Positions 22,111 to 33,667 of a stretch of 64,000 nt of DNA are shown here, piece after piece. The DNA comes from Sternotherus odoratus. Lineage: Eukaryota > Chordata > Testudines > Kinosternidae. Every line of letters starts with the position of its first letter. Positions within the stretch are counted from its first letter, which is position 1. Under the pieces are notes generated by a model. It was not told the DNA's origin. It did not search any database and saw only the letters and a list, made by a program, of their open reading frames with translations. The stretch is taken from NCBI GenBank assembly GCA_032164245.1, contig JAVMKO010000001.1, positions 65,082,892-65,146,891 of the forward strand, in the 5' to 3' direction. Position numbers and translations under genes: made by a program.

Positions 22111-23718
22111 AACTTCTCTTCATGCAGTCTCCTGTCTCATTTACTACACACCTTTCATCTTCTACAGGAGATGGACAGGGGTCCTACAAACAAAAGCCTC
22201 CTTTACTAAACAATGCTGATTTATCTCCACAGCAGGTCCATCATAGGCACTGAATGAGATAGGATCTGATGTGAAAAATAACAATTGTGCTTGTAATTGA
22301 AGACTGTATCATAGTCCATGTGTACAATGGGGAAATGAATTAAGATTGCAAGGGGAACCTTAGTTCTGGTGTTTCCTAATTTTGCATGCTTGACTTTGCA
22401 ATAGCAATTATATTGTTTTAATGTAGTATTTATATGGAATTTTCTAAGTTTTTAAATAAGCAAACTGAAAAAAACAGAAATTCCATCATGTAACATATTA
22501 ACATTCACTTGGATGATTATTAGGGCTGGAACCCTTAGATCCACCACACAGACCTCTTCCACTTGGACTAACTGAGGAAAAAAACCTATCACCATCCTCT
22601 TTCTGAATTAGCTGAATTATACTGATATTTACTGATTTCAGAGGAATGATAAATCATGTATCTGGGGCTTCATTTCAGTCTCTGGAGAGGAGCATGCTCT
22701 AATTGGTGCAGTCGTTTCTTCTTATTTCCCCAAGCTTGACCACTTCTGCTCCTTTGCCTCCAACCTGCCCCAATCCTGTCACTTCCTCATCTGGGGATCC
22801 TTGTCCCAGTCCCATTCTTGTCATCTAGCCAGTATGCAGCTCCACTTCTGAGCTTCGTATCCCACACCTGGTCTCCCACCACCAGTTTGTCTTTTTCCCA
22901 CTTTCAATCCCAGTCTTCTTGCCATTTCACTGCCAGTTCTGGCCTCCCAGCTCCTCATACCCTCAACTTCCAGTCTCAAACCCCATGCCCCACCACACCA
23001 CTAGCCCCCTGTCCTATTCTACTGTTCCCCCTCCCCAGTCCAGTTCTTGTTCCCTTTGCATTTGATTCAAGCAGTTTCCTATTCCATGCCTGGACCTGGC
23101 CCAAGCTGCAGGAGCAGTTGTAGGGAAAGTGCTACTCAGTCCCTGCAGTTCCAGACCATACAAGCTAAGTATGGGCATTATCTCTTGGAATGTATCTGCA
23201 AAGCTCTTGCAAGTCTGTACTGATCATGTGTGAACTTAGATTTTTCAAAGGCTTATAACTTGGCTACATTTGAACAGCTCATGGGAATGGCAAAAGACAC
23301 ATCCCTGACACAAAGGCTGCCTCCTTGCTAAAATTGAAGTCCTTGATCCAAAGCATAGATGATGTTAGAGCTTCTCATATAGAAGGTCACCAGGATTAAA
23401 AAGAATTAGCCTGAGGCAGATAGCGTTTATGAAAAAATTATTTCAGCCAAAATAGGTAAAGCTTGGCAAAGCAACTGAAAATGTAGTCTTGTAATGGGAA
23501 GTGCCAGGCAACGTTAAGATATCCTGTGAGATTCTTGTCCTCATCTTTGATCTTTACACATCCCTTTCTAAATTGTGTCTACTTGTTAAAAGTTCTAAAT
23601 GTAATGTCTCATTTATATGAAAAAATCTGATGAGTTGTTTTAAACAGGTCTATTTTTGTGTCTGAAAAGTGGTTAAGGTTTCTTGATGATTTTGCAGAAT
23701 AAGAGTGAAATAATAATA

Positions 23719-24269
23719 CAGTAAACCCTCGATTTAACGGACGTCGATTTAACGGACTTCGGATGCAACGGACAAAATTTCTAAGCAAGTCTGATGCATC
23801 CGAAATCCATTTGTCGAGGGCTGTCTGCCGGCTCCTGGCTGCCGCCCGGGTCCAAACAGCAGGCGGGCTGGCTCCCGGCTGCCGCCCGGGTCCAGGCAGC
23901 GGGCAGGCTGGCTCCCGGCTCCCGGCTTCCGCCCGGGTCCCGCCAGTGGGCGGGCTGGCTGCCGGCTCCCGCCCGGGTCCCGCCAGTGGGCGGGCTGGCT
24001 GCCGGCTCCCGCCCGGGTCCCGCCAGCGGGCGGGCTGGCTGCCGGCTCCTGCCCGGGTCCCAGCAGCCGGGACCCGGGCAGGCTGGCTGACGGCTCCCGG
24101 CTGCCGCCCGTGTCCTGGCAGCAGGCAGGCTGTGGAGCTGCCGCCCCGGCCCTGTGGCGGGCGGGCTGCTGCTCTGACAGCTCGTTTTTTTTTATTATTA
24201 AATAACGGACTTTCTGATTTAACGGACACCCCCTCGCCCGAATTAGTCCGTTAAATCGAGGTTTTACTG
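23719..24269. mobile_element. TA-flanked Tigger/pogo-like MITE with GC-rich array
   Basis: Left end CAGTAAACCCTCGATTTAAC and right end (complement) CAGTAAAACCTCGATTTAAC differ at one base. TA flanks at 23717-23718 and 24270-24271. CAG ends with TA duplication resemble pogo/Tigger-type elements of the Tc1/mariner superfamily. The left end has a 14-bp direct duplication (TCGATTTAACGGAC twice between about 23729 and 23756). The interior is a GC-rich tandem array. No transposase is present, and open frames across the array on both strands are artefacts. Confidence 0.83.
23815..24175. repeat. 40-bp GC-rich tandem array
   Basis: The cleanest units carry CGCCAGTGGGCGGGCTGGCT at 23941 and 23981 and CGCCAGCGGGCGGGCTGGCT at 24021, a 40-bp period. 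Flanking units on both sides are more divergent, with lengths shifted by small insertions. The unit also carries GCCCGGGTCCC. The array occupies most of the MITE interior. Confidence 0.85.
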
Positions 24270-24765
24270 TACAAAGAAAATTAGCTCTAATTTTCAATTT
24301 GATCAAAGTATTAAAAAGTTATTTTGAATAGATTTAAAAATGTATGAGACAGTGCAACTAATATCACAACATATGTTTATTGAGATACCAAATATATTAA
24401 TACACTGGGGTAAAATCCTCACCCTACTCTAAAACTCCCATTGATTTCAAAAGGGCCAAAATTTTGCCATCAGAGTTTTCTATTTATTTTTTCCCTTGAT
24501 TTTTATCTATTCATTTTTTTAAAAAAAATTAAATGGTACAAATAACATTCAGAAGAAGTGGCTAGTATAACTTCAATGTAGACATAAGAAACAACATTAA
24601 AAAATAACTGCTGATAGATTGTAGCATCTAGCTCACCCCTAAACCTGCTGAATTTAACTCACTCGCAGAGCTTAAATTGATGTAAACGCTTTGCTGCTAA
24701 GGATTCGTTCTGGTCACTTTCATTAGAATGTTGATTTTTTTTTCTCTCCATGCTTTCTTTTGCAG

Positions 24766-24791
24766 TATTTGCTGCTAAGCAATACAACATG
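24766..24791 (+). CDS. LRRIQ1: LRRIQ1 coding segment D (26-nt microexon)
   Basis: A very short exon with excellent splice signals. A long pyrimidine tract ends CTTTCTTTTGCAG (24765), and the donor is ATG|GTAAGG at 24791/24792. Two bases complete the codon begun by the last base of the 12559-12679 exon (A+TA = Ile). Eight full codons follow (FAAKQYNM), ending in phase 0. The exact phase fit with the preceding exon supports it. Twenty-six bases is too little to identify a family, so the call rests on splice signals and continuity. Confidence 0.6.
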
Positions 24792-27169
24792 GTAAGGACT
24801 TTGAAATGAAGTATATATCCAGACAACGTTAGGTGTATCGATGAAAATCCTATGACGTCTTAGCATACATCATGAAATTTCTAACATAACTTTTTTAACA
24901 AAGGGTTTTTTCCTAAATGCCCAGAGTTTCATTCAAAGCATTTTACATATTGCATTACTTATCCAAACAGAGCATATGTAAACCTTGACATTTGTTAAAG
25001 AACCAAGGATTTAACCAAAAAAGACCAGAACAAATCATTAGCAGAAAACAGATTAAACATCAGAGAAGTGACTGCTTGAAAATATGAACACTCTAACTAA
25101 ACTCAAGAGATGCTTTCAGCACATATTTAAACAAAAATATTATTTGGTACGTACAAGCACCTGAAAATATCTTTGAGACTTGGAACTTCACATAGCCAGA
25201 AACACACAGTGTTACTATAAACAAATCATTTTCAATAACAGCTTCACAATTTTAGAAGTATGAATTGTATGAGTTAAGTCCCTTTTCTTGTTTAAGAATT
25301 GTTCACAATTTATTTCCATCTGGCTAACTGTTACAATTAAACAGTTAATGTATAATTATTCTATTATATAGACTTGTCCAATTCTATTTAAATGTAATAC
25401 TAATCATACTCATTAATAAGGCTATTCTTGTGGTTGCCAAACAAATGCCAGTAAATCTTATTGTTTTGTCACTGTGTGTATTCATTTCAAAAACACACAG
25501 GCCTGCTCTGAAGCCCACTGAAGTCAATGGGAATCTTTAGATAAGACCCAATACAAATTAATTTATGGAACACAAAATGAAGTGAAGGTATAGTCAAAAT
25601 TGTTTATTTACATATATTTAACAAGTGAGGCATATAAATGCCACCCAGCTATTTTGTCAGCAAAAGTTCTCTTTAAAATTTCCCTGTTTATTCTATTAAA
25701 TACTAATCCAGTGTCCACCCATTTCAGATCAGTGTTTTTCAGTTTAGAGAAAAGAAACTAATACAGAATTCAATGATGTTTGTAAATTGTTCCTATTGTC
25801 ATATAATAGGAGCTTTTAGACATCATTAGCAATATTAGTATTGACTAATACTAACTAAACCTGGAAAGACTGCAAATTATTGTTTGTGTAGGGTCTGATT
25901 TTGAGAAAGGGCATGTAGACAATAGCTGAAGCCCCATCAAATAGTTTTGCAATGAATAAATGCCTGACCATGCAGCTCTTACTTATGTAATTAGCCCCAT
26001 TGAGATTAATGTTTCCTACAGCACCTTGAAAAATACAAAACACTATACAAGTGCTAGGTATTATTTAGTAGGGATCTCTGGCTTTATCTCCAGTAACTCC
26101 AATCAGTCATATTCCTCTATCTCTCCATTCTTTCTTGTCCCTGTTTAAAAACAAGAAACACTTTCAAGCAATATTCCTCCTTGGCCTCCTTTGGCCAGAA
26201 GGAAACAAGCAGCTACAAACACATATACCAAGGAGGAGGAGAAGAGAAATCAGAAGAAAAGAGCAAAAAATATAAATAAAAAGAAGAAACATAAACTGGT
26301 ATTTCAATTACCCATTCATTTCAGCGAGAGACTGCAATGTGGAATTTCTGGGAATAAGTGCCGGTATGCTATATAAGGAAGGAATACTCTCTCAATTCAA
26401 AATTGTGTTGCCGATTCCTTAAATTCCTGTTGTGCTCCTAGATCTAGATGGGACTGGGAACTTTAGAGATGGTTCTCTCTTTAGTGGAACGTTTTACTCG
26501 GAGAAGAGATTGCCCAGTTTTCTATTTTGCTAGTGTAGAATAAGAAAACAGATTAAATTAAAAGTACAGACAGATTGACACCAAAATAACTAAAATGGTT
26601 TTAATTGACATCTTTTGTTATTTCAGTGCTAGTCTGTGTTTGGACACTCATTTTGTATAAACAAGACACTCTTAATGCAAAAAAGCGTGTCCATGCACAA
26701 CTTTCACTAAAATAATTACCTCTGAATTACAACCAAAACAGTTATTTTAGGGTCAATGTATGTATAGACAATTCCTAGATCTGCAGTGTCTGCCCTGCAG
26801 CTGGCTCCTCTTTCTTTTTCTTCCCCATAGGTTGTTTCTACATTCAACTCCAGGTAGGACTGGGATTAAACTGGGGTACTTTTCTTACTAGGCAAACTCC
26901 AGACTGCCTTTGGCATAGAGCACACAATCCCAGGATCCAGTATTTCAGTCATGATTAATGTGTAAGCCAGTGGTGGTTTTCCGTGTGTAAAACCTGCAGC
27001 ATCAGTCTAAAGTGTGTATAGAAAAGACCAGGCTTCAGTATACTCCTGTACCAGTCTGATTCAATTCTTGTTCAAGGGACAATTTTTAGGTATGATAAAG
27101 TTATTTAATCTCCCTATCGATTCAGTCCTTAGCCTCTCTGCTCAGACTGCCAGTAGTAGTAATAGTAGT

Positions 27170-27300
27170 AATAATGTCTAGTTCCTGTATAGTGTGTTTC
27201 ATCGATAGATCTCAAAGTGCTTCACAAAGGTCAGTGTCCTATTCCATTTTACAGATTTGTGGAAACTGAGGCACATAGAGGTGAAATGTCTTGTGTGGTT
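27170..27300 (+). mobile_element. MIR-like SINE fragment
   Basis: Motif order 'ctcaaagtgcttcacaaagg', 'attccattttacagatttg' and 'gaaactgaggcacatagagg' is that of the MIR/core-SINE class, old and shared by amniotes. The ends are indistinct. Confidence 0.6.
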
Positions 27301-28772
27301 ATCTTATAGCTTCTCTAAACTCCTGGGATTTCATAGTAGTTTGGTTAATCTTTCTCTTCAGGGAGTAGTTGATTTTTTTAAGCCACTAAAGAGCAATCCT
27401 TTGCACCTCATATATGGATCTTGTCAGTTATAGAGGAAGATAATGACTAGATAATCAGGGAGCCACAACTGGCAGCCTTGCGAATCCCCCTCTTTGCTTC
27501 ACTGAATATAAACTCAGTGAAACAGAAAATCTGGTCATGTAGAATTTTCTGGAAACCCGCAAAACCATCAAAAGATTGACAGTTTAATTCTACTCTGTGA
27601 CCGTGTATAACGGTGTAGACTTTTTGAAGTCTGAGATACGGTTGTCATTCTTCCCACCAGCTTAATCACAGACTGTTGGAACACCACTTGTTGTCGACAC
27701 AGTTTGAAAACTCTAAAAATTATTAAATTCATATTTATTTACAAAAAAAATTTCAAACAGTCAGTTACAATCAGAAATACAAAGTAAATTTGTGGACATT
27801 TGAAGCTGAAGTTTGGAGACTTTGGGGCAAGAACAGTTCATGACATAATGTAACCTGGTTTCCTTCTGTCCAAATAAAAATGTATATCAATAATTTTGTA
27901 AAACATTAACAATAATCTTGCAGCAAATTACACCAAACTGGAAAAAAATCTTACATTACTATTTCAGAATAATATTCCATAGTACTGGAAATAGAGTACT
28001 GTCCCTTCTAATTAATTATGTACGTGTATACGTGGAAAAGCAGAAAACTTGCATGCAATGATTTCTGGAGTCCTTTCACTCAAAATCAAATTTAAATAAT
28101 GTAGAAATTTACAAGCAGCTAGTGCTATTAGTAGTATTCAAGTTTTGCTCCACTGAATTATTTCCCTTTTGGGTGAACTTCCTAAACCAATTTGGTTTGG
28201 CGATATTTTTCCATGTATAGGATATAAAAATGTATGATATAGGAAAAGGGGAAAAAAATTAGTTTCCCCATCTTCACCCATTCGTATTGCTACAGCTTTA
28301 TAAGAAAAATGCTGGAGAAAGACTGTCACATACATACAATAATGCCAACTTTTTTTTTTTCAGTCTGAACATGTAACACTGACTTCCTCTTTTCACAAAT
28401 AAACAAACCATGTTCCCTATTCTTAATTCTTGGTGCCTTTTCTTCTTAGCAACTGTGCTTTCCAACTTCAGAATCTCTCCTTCAGTTGCGAAAGAAACTT
28501 CTTAATAGTATTGTTTTATTACACTTACTTTGAAACTTCATCAAAGGAATTACTGAGTTTACCACTCTGCTTCTGTCAGCTTTGGGTATCCTCTGTGAAT
28601 ACTTTACAGTAAACTTTCAGGATGTTCTTTAACTAGAGACATAAACTTCCATTAATTATGCTATACCTTAACTCCTTGCTCCCTCTAAAGGTCCTGTCTG
28701 CACTAGTGACGTTTTCTAAAAACTTGTTGCCATTGGTAAGGTAACAAAATGACCCAGTGTTGAGAGCCCTAA

Positions 28773-28894
28773 TAGGGTGACCAGATGTCCTGATTTTATA
28801 GGGACAGTCCCAATTTTTGTGTCTGTTTCTTATATAGGCGCCTATTACTCCTCACCCCGTCCCGATTTTTCACACTTGCTGTCTGGTCACCCTA
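28773..28894. mobile_element. hAT MITE, 122 bp, with perfect target duplication
   Basis: Ends are TAGGGTGACCAGA and TCTGGTCACCCTA, a near-perfect inverted repeat. The target duplication AGCCCTAA is perfect at 28765-28772 and 28895-28902. A second copy in the opposite orientation is at 54932-55054. There is no transposase. Confidence 0.88.
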
Positions 28895-30078
28895 AGCCCT
28901 AATGTAGATGGGGCAACAGCTGCCACAAGCATTTTTGACACCATACTAATTAGGTCTACTGTAAATAGTATCAGAAAAGAATTGTGAGGAAAAATTAAAT
29001 AAGAAAAATATGTCTAGCTTAACTAAGCCACAACTAAAAATTGGGGATACATAACAAATATTTGAAAGGTCAAAATATCAAGAAGAGAGAAGTGTTATTT
29101 TGCTTAGCACATGACAATATATAACTAGGAGTAATGGGATAAAATTAAGAGTGATGGAGACTGAATATAGGGGGAAATGTCCTGACTGAGATACAGTTAG
29201 ACTGTAGAATAAGCTCAAAGGGAAATAGTGAGGGTGTCATTGCTTGGGACTTGAAACTAAATTAGACAGCACATATATAACCGTGCACAATCCTGTTTTA
29301 GTTGAGATTATATAATAGGCCTTTTCCATTTCTAATCTCCATGATTATATGAACTGCTTTAATGCAGCTAATTAAAATTGATTACATTAATGTCTGGACT
29401 GCCCAAAATGGGTATATTAGAACAGGTTCTATTGATAATTGACAGAAAGACACGTGTAAAATTCTGTTATGCTTGCTTAGCTTAATTCCTTGATAATAAA
29501 CACCTTAGATAACTATTATCCTCAACATTTTCCTCGCTGAGGATTTGCTACACAATGTGAGATGAGTTGCACAGAATATGAGAGGATTTTACATGCCAAA
29601 TGAGAGAGAAGTAGACATTTCTATCAACTGAAGTGTTGATTTTCTTTAAAAAAAAACTGCATCTATGGCAAGCTCAATATGTTACTCTCTTGTCTATTAA
29701 ACTACACGTCTTGCACTGCTGGTTTGTAGAAACCAGTAGTTGCATTACTAAGGTATCTGTATAGATATTACTGAATACTGAATAATTTCATGAGTTTTAA
29801 AAGTTTGGGGGTATAGTGTCCTTATATATGCTTTTTCTCCCAGTTCTGCTTTCATCAGAACTAATGGCAAAACTTAATTACTGGTACATGCTTCTTTTAA
29901 AACTTGAAATTACTTTGAAGAAAAAGCACAAAGACAAAAGATATAAGCTATGCAAATGTATAAACTACCAAATTAGACATGTTGATGGAAGAATTTTTAC
30001 TTTATTGTATTAAAAATAATCTAATTTAACTGAACAGATGACATATTGTCATGTCACTTGTTTGATTATATAGCAAAG

Positions 30079-30207
30079 GACATATCTGCTTCAGAAAGAC
30101 CACACCTGCATCCATTTCGTAAAGAGCGGATATCATTTCGAGACCATCCAGTCCAGCTCAGCGGGGGATGGGGAAGTGGCAAGAAGGCAAAAACTTTGAA
30201 AAATTAG
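30079..30207 (+). CDS. LRRIQ1: LRRIQ1 terminal coding segment E with stop
   Basis: Last coding segment: 42 codons and a TAG stop at 30205-30207. Taken from acceptor CAAAG|GAC (AG at 30077-30078) it starts in phase 0 as required by the 26-nt exon. It reads DISASERPHLHPFRKERISF, then RDHPVQLSGGWGSGKKAK and a short end. The basic, glycine-rich tail looks like genuine protein. A competing acceptor five bases upstream (ATATAG, AG at 30072-30073) would open a different 41-codon frame ending in TGA, so the start is uncertain by 5 nt. The pyrimidine tract is weak for either site. Attribution to LRRIQ1 is by synteny and phase continuity. Confidence 0.65.
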   Translation, partial: DISASERPHLHPFRKERISFRDHPVQLSGGWGSGKKAKTLKN

Positions 30208-31220
30208 TTGAAACTTCAACATGCAAAATGTGTGGAGAGCTGTTTCTTTTCAAGAGGTCTGTGATTATCAATTATTTCGGGATTCTAGATATATGATACC
30301 AATTGATACAAAGTTTCAGAGAACTATGTTTGATTTATTTTATCCTATATGTTTTGCAGGTTTTTTGTTTTGTTTTCTGGTGACAATATTCTATACATAT
30401 CATATTTTGCAATTGCTTCTGTGTTCATGTGGTATGGAATACAGAATCCATTAACTTCTGTTACTAAGATATGATTTGTGGGTTTACTCATAACAACTAG
30501 TTTAGATGTATAAATGCAATAATGGGTCATGATTATTATTAAGGATGTATGTTAGAAACTGGAGTACTGATTTCTTATAATACAATAATAATATATATAT
30601 ATATGCTAATATCTTTTTCTAGTAAGATGAAAGGTGCATATGAATTCTAATGTTAAATTATGTTATACTGTTTTGTGGTGACGCTATGGCAAGCTGCTAA
30701 TGTTTTATACTTTCAAGGACTTCTAACATTTTTTTCAGTGAAAAATTGAATCCTAAAATTTTCTCCCATGGTAGTGTAGCATTACATCTCTAGGTCAATG
30801 ATAGGAAGTCTCTATTTGTTCAAGTAATTGGTCTCATTCAAACTAATGCACGCATGCGTAAAAGTTTTGTGATACAGCTTTAATGAAGGAAACCTGAGAA
30901 ATACTATGTTTACCTTTAGCACACTTGTAGTGCGTGAATAACTCTCATTGTTTTTAATAATCACTACGTTCATTCACTGACAGGACAGAAAAGGTAATTT
31001 GATGTGTATTCCTATTTTTTAATGGTTTATGTTAAGAGGGTGAAATTGCTAATTGGATATACAGAAGCAAGTCTTAGGTGTTTCCTCATCTGTTTGCTTT
31101 TAAAAGTCTCATCCTTTCTTGTGAAGCCTTTCTTGCGAAGCCTGCTACAAACTGAGACTGGAGTGGGAAGGCTAATTGGGCTTGAGACATCGGTCAATAA
31201 AGAAAACATAAATTCTTATG
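30208..31220 (+). other. LRRIQ1: Putative LRRIQ1 3' untranslated region
   Basis: The sequence after the TAG stop is AT-rich, without a continuing frame or a recognisable transposon. The first canonical AATAAA with plausible context is at 31196-31201, so the transcript may end shortly after. The boundary is inferred. Confidence 0.4.
31196..31201 (+). terminator. Candidate poly(A) signal for LRRIQ1
   Basis: AATAAA about 990 bases after the stop, followed within 30 bases by T/G-rich sequence (TTGTCATTTTTTTGTG at about 31220), as cleavage sites often are. It is a candidate only; 3'-end sequencing would decide. Confidence 0.4.
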
Positions 31221-33093
31221 TTGTCATTTTTTTGTGCACATGGTGTAAATGCCAGATGATATTGTTTTGTGAAGTGTCAATCATATTGTCTTCTTTTAAC
31301 ATCCACAAATTAATATGGATTGGAAATATTTAATTTTATCATCTTTTACTCTGAACAATCCAAAAGAAAGCTGCATTAGTACTGATGTTTAAGGACTTCT
31401 ACTATTCATATGCAAAGTCATGAAGCTGATCTCTGCCTATTTAATTTCTTCATTATTTAAAAGGAACAAAAATGTTCTCTAATTAAATGTTCTGTAGATG
31501 CTAATTTCTTAGCATTTAAATTTTGAAAAAGATAACTTGCCCCTTACTCCATTGAGCCTGCTATTCATACTGAAGGCCGGTGTGACCGAATGCTGGAAAG
31601 TAAGTAGTGGGCCTGCACTTTGATCGTTTTAGGCACCAGTCACTTCCCTTGGAAAAGGCTGATTGGGGAATATACCACTAATTCTCTGATCAGGGTGGGA
31701 GGGCTAATGAACCTATTAGCCATGAGCTGAGGAGTGTAAAAGAAGACACAAGAAGGAAGGGAGGGGAGAACCTGGGTTAGCTGATCCGAAGTTGCACTGA
31801 GATCTCAAGGAAGGGAGATCTGCTTATATCTGGCTGCACCAGACTGTATTGGTGATTGGAATTTAGAAATAAATTCACACAAAATTGCTACTTACTGGAC
31901 CAAATCTGAGAGGTTTCTGATGCATCCAAGGATGGGGATGGAGCACATCCCATTATACTGTTTACCTTATTCAGGATGAATAGTAATGTATCAGTGCAAC
32001 TGCCTGTGGAGTAAGCTGCTATTCATCTAAACAAGAATACAGAATGCCCATAAGCAGTGTGTTACAGCATCCAGTTCTTTAGATGTGTTCACAAATTGGT
32101 ACTTACCTGAACAAATACCTGTTTAAAATACTTAATGTTAATTTGAAGATCCTGATGCACCACTAGATGTCATGTAGACCGCTAAATTTGAAAAATACGA
32201 TCACCGGTATATTATCAAGGATGGCACCTTCACAAGAACAACCTTCTTCCATCACTGAAATAACATGGTTTTCAATATGTGCAGCTGTACAGTCACTAAG
32301 TAGATATCTGACTATATGTTTTATCTGTTTATCAGTTGAAGCAAAGGTCTGAATGTAACATCTAGCCATTCAGATTCATTATGTGATTTGATACACACCC
32401 ATGGGGGTAGCAGGTGGCAACCTGCACCCCACTGCACATGTGAGAGCAGCTACAAATGAAGGGGATTTGTATGTCCAAATTCATGCTTTGTAAAGGAGAA
32501 CTGTACCTACTTTCATCAAAGCACCACTGCAAATTTTCAGAAGTTAACCATCATCTCCAAGCATGAATAAAATGAGAACTGTTTATGCCAACTGATTTGG
32601 CATCATCATTTCAGGTGCATACTATGTGATGAGCAAAGTGGTATTTTTGTCTTAACTGCTCTACAATATAATCTGTGAGCAAGTACTCTGGAGTGACAGA
32701 ATTTTGTAGCGACCTCCTTTGTTATGGTATTGTACTTATTTTGCTATTCCACAAATTACCATTGTCATGGTGGTGTTGAAATAGCATATTCACCCAAAAG
32801 TCAAGTATGGACTATGCCAAGATATGCTCAGAACATCAAAGGGGCATTGGGTCTGGTCAAATGTGGACAAAGAGGTCTGATCCCACTCCTGTTAAAATTA
32901 ATGGAAAGACTTTCATTGATTTCAATTGGAGTAGAATTGAACTCTTAAGATTGTGCAGACATTTTGTAGTGGAAGGCACACATTTTTGTAATGTCTGATA
33001 TTATGAATAATAAGTATGGATGTCTACAGATGGCAGCATATTTATGAGACATGACATCTTTTCTATGATCAATTGGGACCCATTTCTTTACAA

Positions 33094-33224
33094 CAGTGGT
33101 TTTCAACCTGTGGTCCACTGACCCATGGGAAACCACATACTATGTCTAAGATTTCCAAAGGGGTCTGCTGCTCCATTTGAAAAATGTAGAGGTCCATAGA
33201 TGAAATAAAGGTTGAGAACCATAG
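33094..33224. mobile_element. hAT MITE, 131 bp, with perfect target duplication
   Basis: The left end CAGTGGTTTTCAACC and right end GGTTGAGAACCATAG are inverted repeats with a few mismatches. The target duplication CTTTACAA is perfect at 33086-33093 and 33225-33232. It is a short non-autonomous element with no coding capacity. Confidence 0.88.
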
Positions 33225-33667
33225 CTTTACAACACAAAGATGTCATATGCTATTTCCTGTACACATCAGAAAATACTTCTTAGTTAGGAACATGGTCAAA
33301 GTATTTTCAAGGAGAAATTTCCCAGGGAGCTAGTTCTATTTTCTGAAGTCAGAACAGGAATGTGTTGAATGAGGAAAAGCTGATCTAGACTAATGCTGAC
33401 CCTGTAAACTGAAAACCTTTTCCTCTCTCCATTAGTGGCTTAGCAAACCCAGATCCAAAAAATCGGAGAGCATAGTCTGCTAGAAGTTCTACTGTCCATA
33501 CGGTGCACCAGCACTCTTAACAATCCATCTGTATTTCCATCTAAGGCTTTTTTTTCTTTTTCTTTGTATGTCCTATAAATCAGGAAGAAAAAATTAATGG
33601 GAATATCCACTTTAAAATTCCTCTGGTGGGTGTATAGAATACATTCTCAGCAACCTAAAAATGAAGT

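Larger units (their letters stand above)
12680..24765 (+). other. LRRIQ1 intron C-D, transposon-rich
   Basis: A 12.1-kb intron between GTAAGT (12680) and a strong acceptor ending TTTTGCAG (24765). It carries two TA-flanked elements with internal GC-rich minisatellites (13508-14275 and 23719-24269). It also carries a LINE-like fragment near 16206, a hairpin MITE (17615-17807), a SINE (19741-19905), two hAT elements (20427-20555 and 21314-21663) and a split MIR-like SINE (21690-22110). No other gene is supported. Confidence 0.6.
24792..30078 (+). other. LRRIQ1 intron D-E
   Basis: A 5.3-kb AT-rich intron. It contains a MIR-like SINE fragment (27170-27300), a hAT MITE with target duplication (28773-28894) and a palindromic element fragment at about 25495-25545 ('cccactgaagtcaatgggaa'). 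An A/G-rich low-complexity run at about 26225-26300 gives a lysine-rich chance frame. No other gene is seen. Confidence 0.6.

Noticed and set aside
23609..24306. Long frames on both strands over the second GC-rich array
   Set aside because: Same artefact in the 40-bp array inside the Tigger-like MITE.
26191..26376. Lysine/arginine-rich short frame
   Set aside because: A/G-rich low-complexity run within an intron.
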